Source of the DNA: a virus
Virus record (IMG/VR): IMGVR_UViG_3300035180_001820
Coordinates: 1-64,000 of that record
Reading direction: 5' to 3' (one strand)
DNA: 64,000 nt
Shown: piece after piece, positions 61,660 through 64,000 of the stretch
Layout: each line of letters begins with the position of its first letter
How positions within the stretch are numbered: position 1 is the stretch's first letter
The notes under the pieces: model-generated
Database searches by the model: none
What the model was told of the DNA's origin: nothing
The model's input: the letters and a program-made list of their open reading frames with translations, nothing else
Made by a program: the position numbers and the translations under genes

Positions 61660-61864
61660 TCTTTTTTCCAGTCTTTACATATTTTACAAAATATACCGAA
61701 GGATTAACATTATCCAAAAACGATACCCAATTACCATCAAGATCATTATGAAAATCTCTCCGCAACAACTCACCATCAGGAGTCAAAAGCCAATCATCGG
61801 CTGTAGTAACATCCGTTACTTTTCCATCATAAGGTGATATTTTATAAACTTTAAATTTCAACAT
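61652..61864 (-). CDS. Hypothetical small protein
   Basis: 70 residues, beta-rich: FKVYKISPYDGKVTDVTTAD. 8-base overlap with 61351-61659. Unknown. Confidence 0.57.
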   Translation of the reverse strand: MLKFKVYKISPYDGKVTDVTTADDWLLTPDGELLRRDFHNDLDGNWVSFLDNVNPSVYFVKYVKTGKKNG

Positions 61865-61877
61865 AATTAATAATTTC

Positions 61878-62192
61878 TTAAAATTTTAACAAACTTGTAT
61901 GACCTGAATAACTAAACGTTTCTGGAAACTTAATTTTTGGTTCAGGTCCAAAAAGAGTTTTTGGATAAACATAAACCGCAATTCTCTCTCCAATAAACCA
62001 AGGAACATCAATTGAATATTTTCTCTTAATTGTTTTGAACAATTTAACTCTATCGGAATGTCTGCCTTTTAGCACAACTTTTGCATTCTTTCCATTAAGT
62101 CTTTTGAACTCAGAAATGAATCTTCGACCTTCTGCATTATTTTCAACTATTGCAGTAGATGCAACATTTTTAGCTGTAATATTAACAAACAT
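61878..62192 (-). CDS. Hypothetical basic protein
   Basis: 104 residues, basic: GRRFISEFKRLNGKNAKVVL, KGRHSDRVKLFKTIKRK. A nucleic-acid-binding role is possible. First gene of the 62221 promoter. Confidence 0.6.
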   Translation of the reverse strand: MFVNITAKNVASTAIVENNAEGRRFISEFKRLNGKNAKVVLKGRHSDRVKLFKTIKRKYSIDVPWFIGERIAVYVYPKTLFGPEPKIKFPETFSYSGHTSLLKF

Positions 62193-62220
62193 TTTTTATT
62201 CCTTAATTAAAATTGATATA

Positions 62221-62251
62221 CAAATATAACTATAATTTCTTAGACTGTCAA
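62221..62251 (-). promoter_or_regulatory. Promoter, TTGACA-N17-TATATTTG
   Basis: Minus strand: TTGACA at 62251-62246, TATATTTG at 62228-62221, spacer 17. Confidence 0.82.
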
Positions 62252-62263
62252 TGGAGTTTGAGA

Positions 62264-62470
62264 TTAATCTTTCTCAATTTTACCACATAAAATACACCGA
62301 TATGTATCTTTTTTACAACCATTATCTGTCCAAATATGACTGCATATTTTAATAGGTTTATTCGTCATATCCCAAACACCATTAAAACTAATAGCAAATC
62401 TGCCAATGGTACCTTTTACCGAACTTTTATCCGAAGTAATCATTTCTAGTTGTTTTGCCGTTAATTTCAT
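62264..62470 (-). CDS. Small zinc-ribbon protein
   Basis: 68 residues. KICSHIW, GCKKDTYRCILCGK give a CxxC-type site with His. Alone between two promoters. Unknown. Confidence 0.62.
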   Translation of the reverse strand: MKLTAKQLEMITSDKSSVKGTIGRFAISFNGVWDMTNKPIKICSHIWTDNGCKKDTYRCILCGKIEKD

Positions 62471-62502
62471 TTTTGTTATCCGTAATTAATAAATTTGATA
62501 TA

Positions 62503-62533
62503 CAAATATATCTATAAAAACATGGATTGTCAA
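62503..62533 (-). promoter_or_regulatory. Promoter, TTGACA-N17-TATATTTG
   Basis: Minus strand: TTGACA at 62533-62528, TATATTTG at 62510-62503, spacer 17. The most upstream promoter in the window. Confidence 0.82.
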
Positions 62534-62951
62534 TGGAGTTTAGAAATTAATTTCTACTATCTTATTTTAATGTATTTTAAGACTTCAAAGTTACTAGCAT
62601 AAAACGATGTATTTTAAGCTATTACTTATATCGTCTTTAAATGATGTTAAATAGCTTCCGAATAGATAACCACAGAACACACATAATAACACTTACTAGA
62701 CCCTTCTAACAAGACGATTACCGAGGCCTATAAATGCTTATAAATAATTAAACCATATAAACATTAAGTATACTAGTTTGACTCCCACTAGACTCATCTA
62801 ACAAGCCGCCACATACTTGCTAGTGGAAAAAATTACAGTCCGGAGTATTTTACTAGTTTGTCAATAATTGAATATATGACCATATAGAATTATCATAGTT
62901 TATTTTTTATACTCCCAATTTGATTTAAAGTCATATTGATTTATTTTTATA
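62534..62951. repeat. Gene-free stretch with intergenic repeat units
   Basis: No gene in either strand. Units: ATGTATTTTAAG (62565 and 62608), ACTTACTAGACCCTTCTAACAAG (62689), GACTCCCACTAGACTCATCTAACAAG (62780), and TATACTAGTTT/TTACTAGTTTG (62768, 62850). These recur in other intergenic stretches listed here. Confidence 0.5.
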
Positions 62952-63075
62952 CTTAAAGATGCTTCTATAATGTCCGGTAGAAATGCGGACTAATCCAATC
63001 TAAGTTATTTTATTTTTTTATATTTCTTAAAGATGCTTCTATAGAAGAAAAATAGTGTCCGGTAGAAATGCGGAC
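62952..63075. repeat. Direct repeat carrying a GTCCG/CGGAC hairpin
   Basis: CTTAAAGATGCTTCTATA occurs at 62952-62969 and 63026-63043. Each is followed by GTCCG-GTAGAAATG-CGGAC-TAA (62972-62990, 63057-63075), stem and 9-base loop identical. On the minus strand the second is followed by ACTATTTTTCTTC, terminator-like. Confidence 0.65.
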
Positions 63076-64000
63076 TAAAGTAAGCCATTCTCACATTACA
63101 CACTTCCTAACCCCAAGTAACTAGGCATAACCTTAGCATCTATTAATGTGTACACTTATTTCTTATGGGACTGAGATTATGGTAGGTAGTAACTACATAC
63201 TACAAAGGACCACCAACAAATGTCAGCAGTCCTTTGAGCTAGCTAGCTATACAGCAAAAGCATCTAATACTAAATGATCAGTAAAGTATGTCGATGCTTC
63301 CACTTTTGACGCGATTTTGAATAGACCATCGCTTACGGTCTCCTTTCCAACAAGTATGGATTGCTCCTCCTACTATCAGTATACTTGATAGTTAGTAGAG
63401 CTTCTTAACGTATAGCATCCTACGACATCCTATATTTAAAGCCTAGTATATGCAATTAAGGCACGCAGACAGTATACTTATTCAAGGTATACTAAATCGG
63501 CTACTGTTTAACGGCGGCAGTTTGCCGAGTACTTTTCTGAGTTAACTGTACATTAGTATTAATCTAATCTGTCACGTTATAGATATCGTCAGCACAATAT
63601 ACCATATGCAGGTGGTTGTTACTCAATTTAGTAACCAGCAGCTACTGTAACGTCGATAGCGGCACGTGATACTCACTTTAGTATCCATCGGTATTTTGTA
63701 ATGACAAAATTGACTAAAAACATCCTATACCTGTAGTCGATAGAAGAACTATAACTATATATCAGTTATCAATATTATATTTACATATACTTAAATATAC
63801 AAACAATCCTACATAAGATTATGGATGTAGTGCCATAGCCATGATTATTGAGTATAGACGACTCAACATAAGTTTTCGCGCTATGCCACGTACAAAGTGT
63901 TTATAGACTCTAAGTAAAAGTCTCCTAACCAGTTAATTATAATCCGTCCATGATCTGCACATGGCCTTCTGAGTTTCTGCTCAGCGGTTCTACTCCTAAA
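63076..64000. ncRNA. Candidate large ornate structured RNA, partial at right edge
   Basis: No convincing gene in any frame; base composition is visibly richer in GC than the coding DNA. Perfect stems: 63204-210/229-235, 63258-264/293-299 with an inner 63267-271/285-289, 63373-378/386-391, 63471-477/487-493, 63552-556/564-568, 63618-623/630-635, 63668-673/680-685, 63693-699/704-710, 63848-853/861-866, 63905-909/919-923, 63948-952/960-964 and 63969-973/980-984. Several loops have 7 bases; two hairpins are near copies. Size and density recall GOLLD and ROOL RNAs of phages. Strand not fixed; a terminator-like end at 63057 favours minus. Confidence 0.6.

Noticed and set aside
63181-63990. CRISPR array
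   Set aside because: The hairpins differ in sequence and spacing; no repeat-spacer pattern.
63100-64000. 23S rRNA or tRNA cluster
   Set aside because: Phrases such as GTTTGCCGAGT recall 23S rRNA, but no longer conserved block follows and no tRNA cloverleaf was found.

Overview
The window is a stretch of an AT-rich, densely packed tailed-phage genome, most probably a T4-like myovirus infecting a Bacteroidota host. The phage call rests on a baseplate block on the minus strand (gp6-like wedge protein, gp25-like wedge protein, a gp5-like spike lacking lysozyme), followed by a gp55-like late sigma factor. The host call rests on promoters: 19 minus-strand sites with a TTGACA-like box, usually exactly 17 bases, and a TATATTTG/TATATTTA box. 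That box matches the Bacteroidota TAnnTTTG element. All genes but one are on the minus strand, many joined by ATGA, TAATG, GTGA or ATTGA overlaps.

Layout, low to high coordinates (the direction of transcription is the reverse). 1-9985: virion genes, starting with a large Fn3-like repeat protein that runs off the left edge (seen only by reading the open frame to the edge), then tail and baseplate proteins. 10051-19970: late sigma factor, HD-domain protein, lytic transglycosylase, peptide deformylase, Lar-like zinc protein, ThyX, macro-like protein, cyclic-phosphate receiver domain, metallopeptidase. 20083-20822: an island with five back-to-back hairpins, the only convincing plus-strand gene and a terminator. 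20829-40224: accessory metabolism and nucleic-acid repair, including a SLOG protein, DEDDh exonuclease, HAD phosphatase, ATP-dependent DNA ligase, RNA ligase, radical SAM protein, MBL-fold hydrolase, P-loop kinase, methyltransferase-like protein and metallophosphoesterase. 40448-53864: many very small genes, several in diverged paralogous families, plus a DRB0094-type RNA ligase. 54034-58661: a MoxR-type AAA+ ATPase and a 939-residue protein with HExxH and VWA modules. 58736-62470: more small genes. 62534-64000: no genes; the last kilobase is packed with perfect hairpins, is richer in GC than the coding DNA, and is a candidate large structured RNA cut by the right edge.

Four small genes look broken or recoded: two with a -1 shift and one with a +1 shift at T homopolymers, and one with an in-frame amber codon. 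Most small proteins have no family I can name. Several likely starts are TTG or GTG, or lie downstream of the longest frame where that frame would begin inside a promoter. The strongest leads are the structured RNA region, the promoter set, the MoxR/VWA pair and the plus-strand island.
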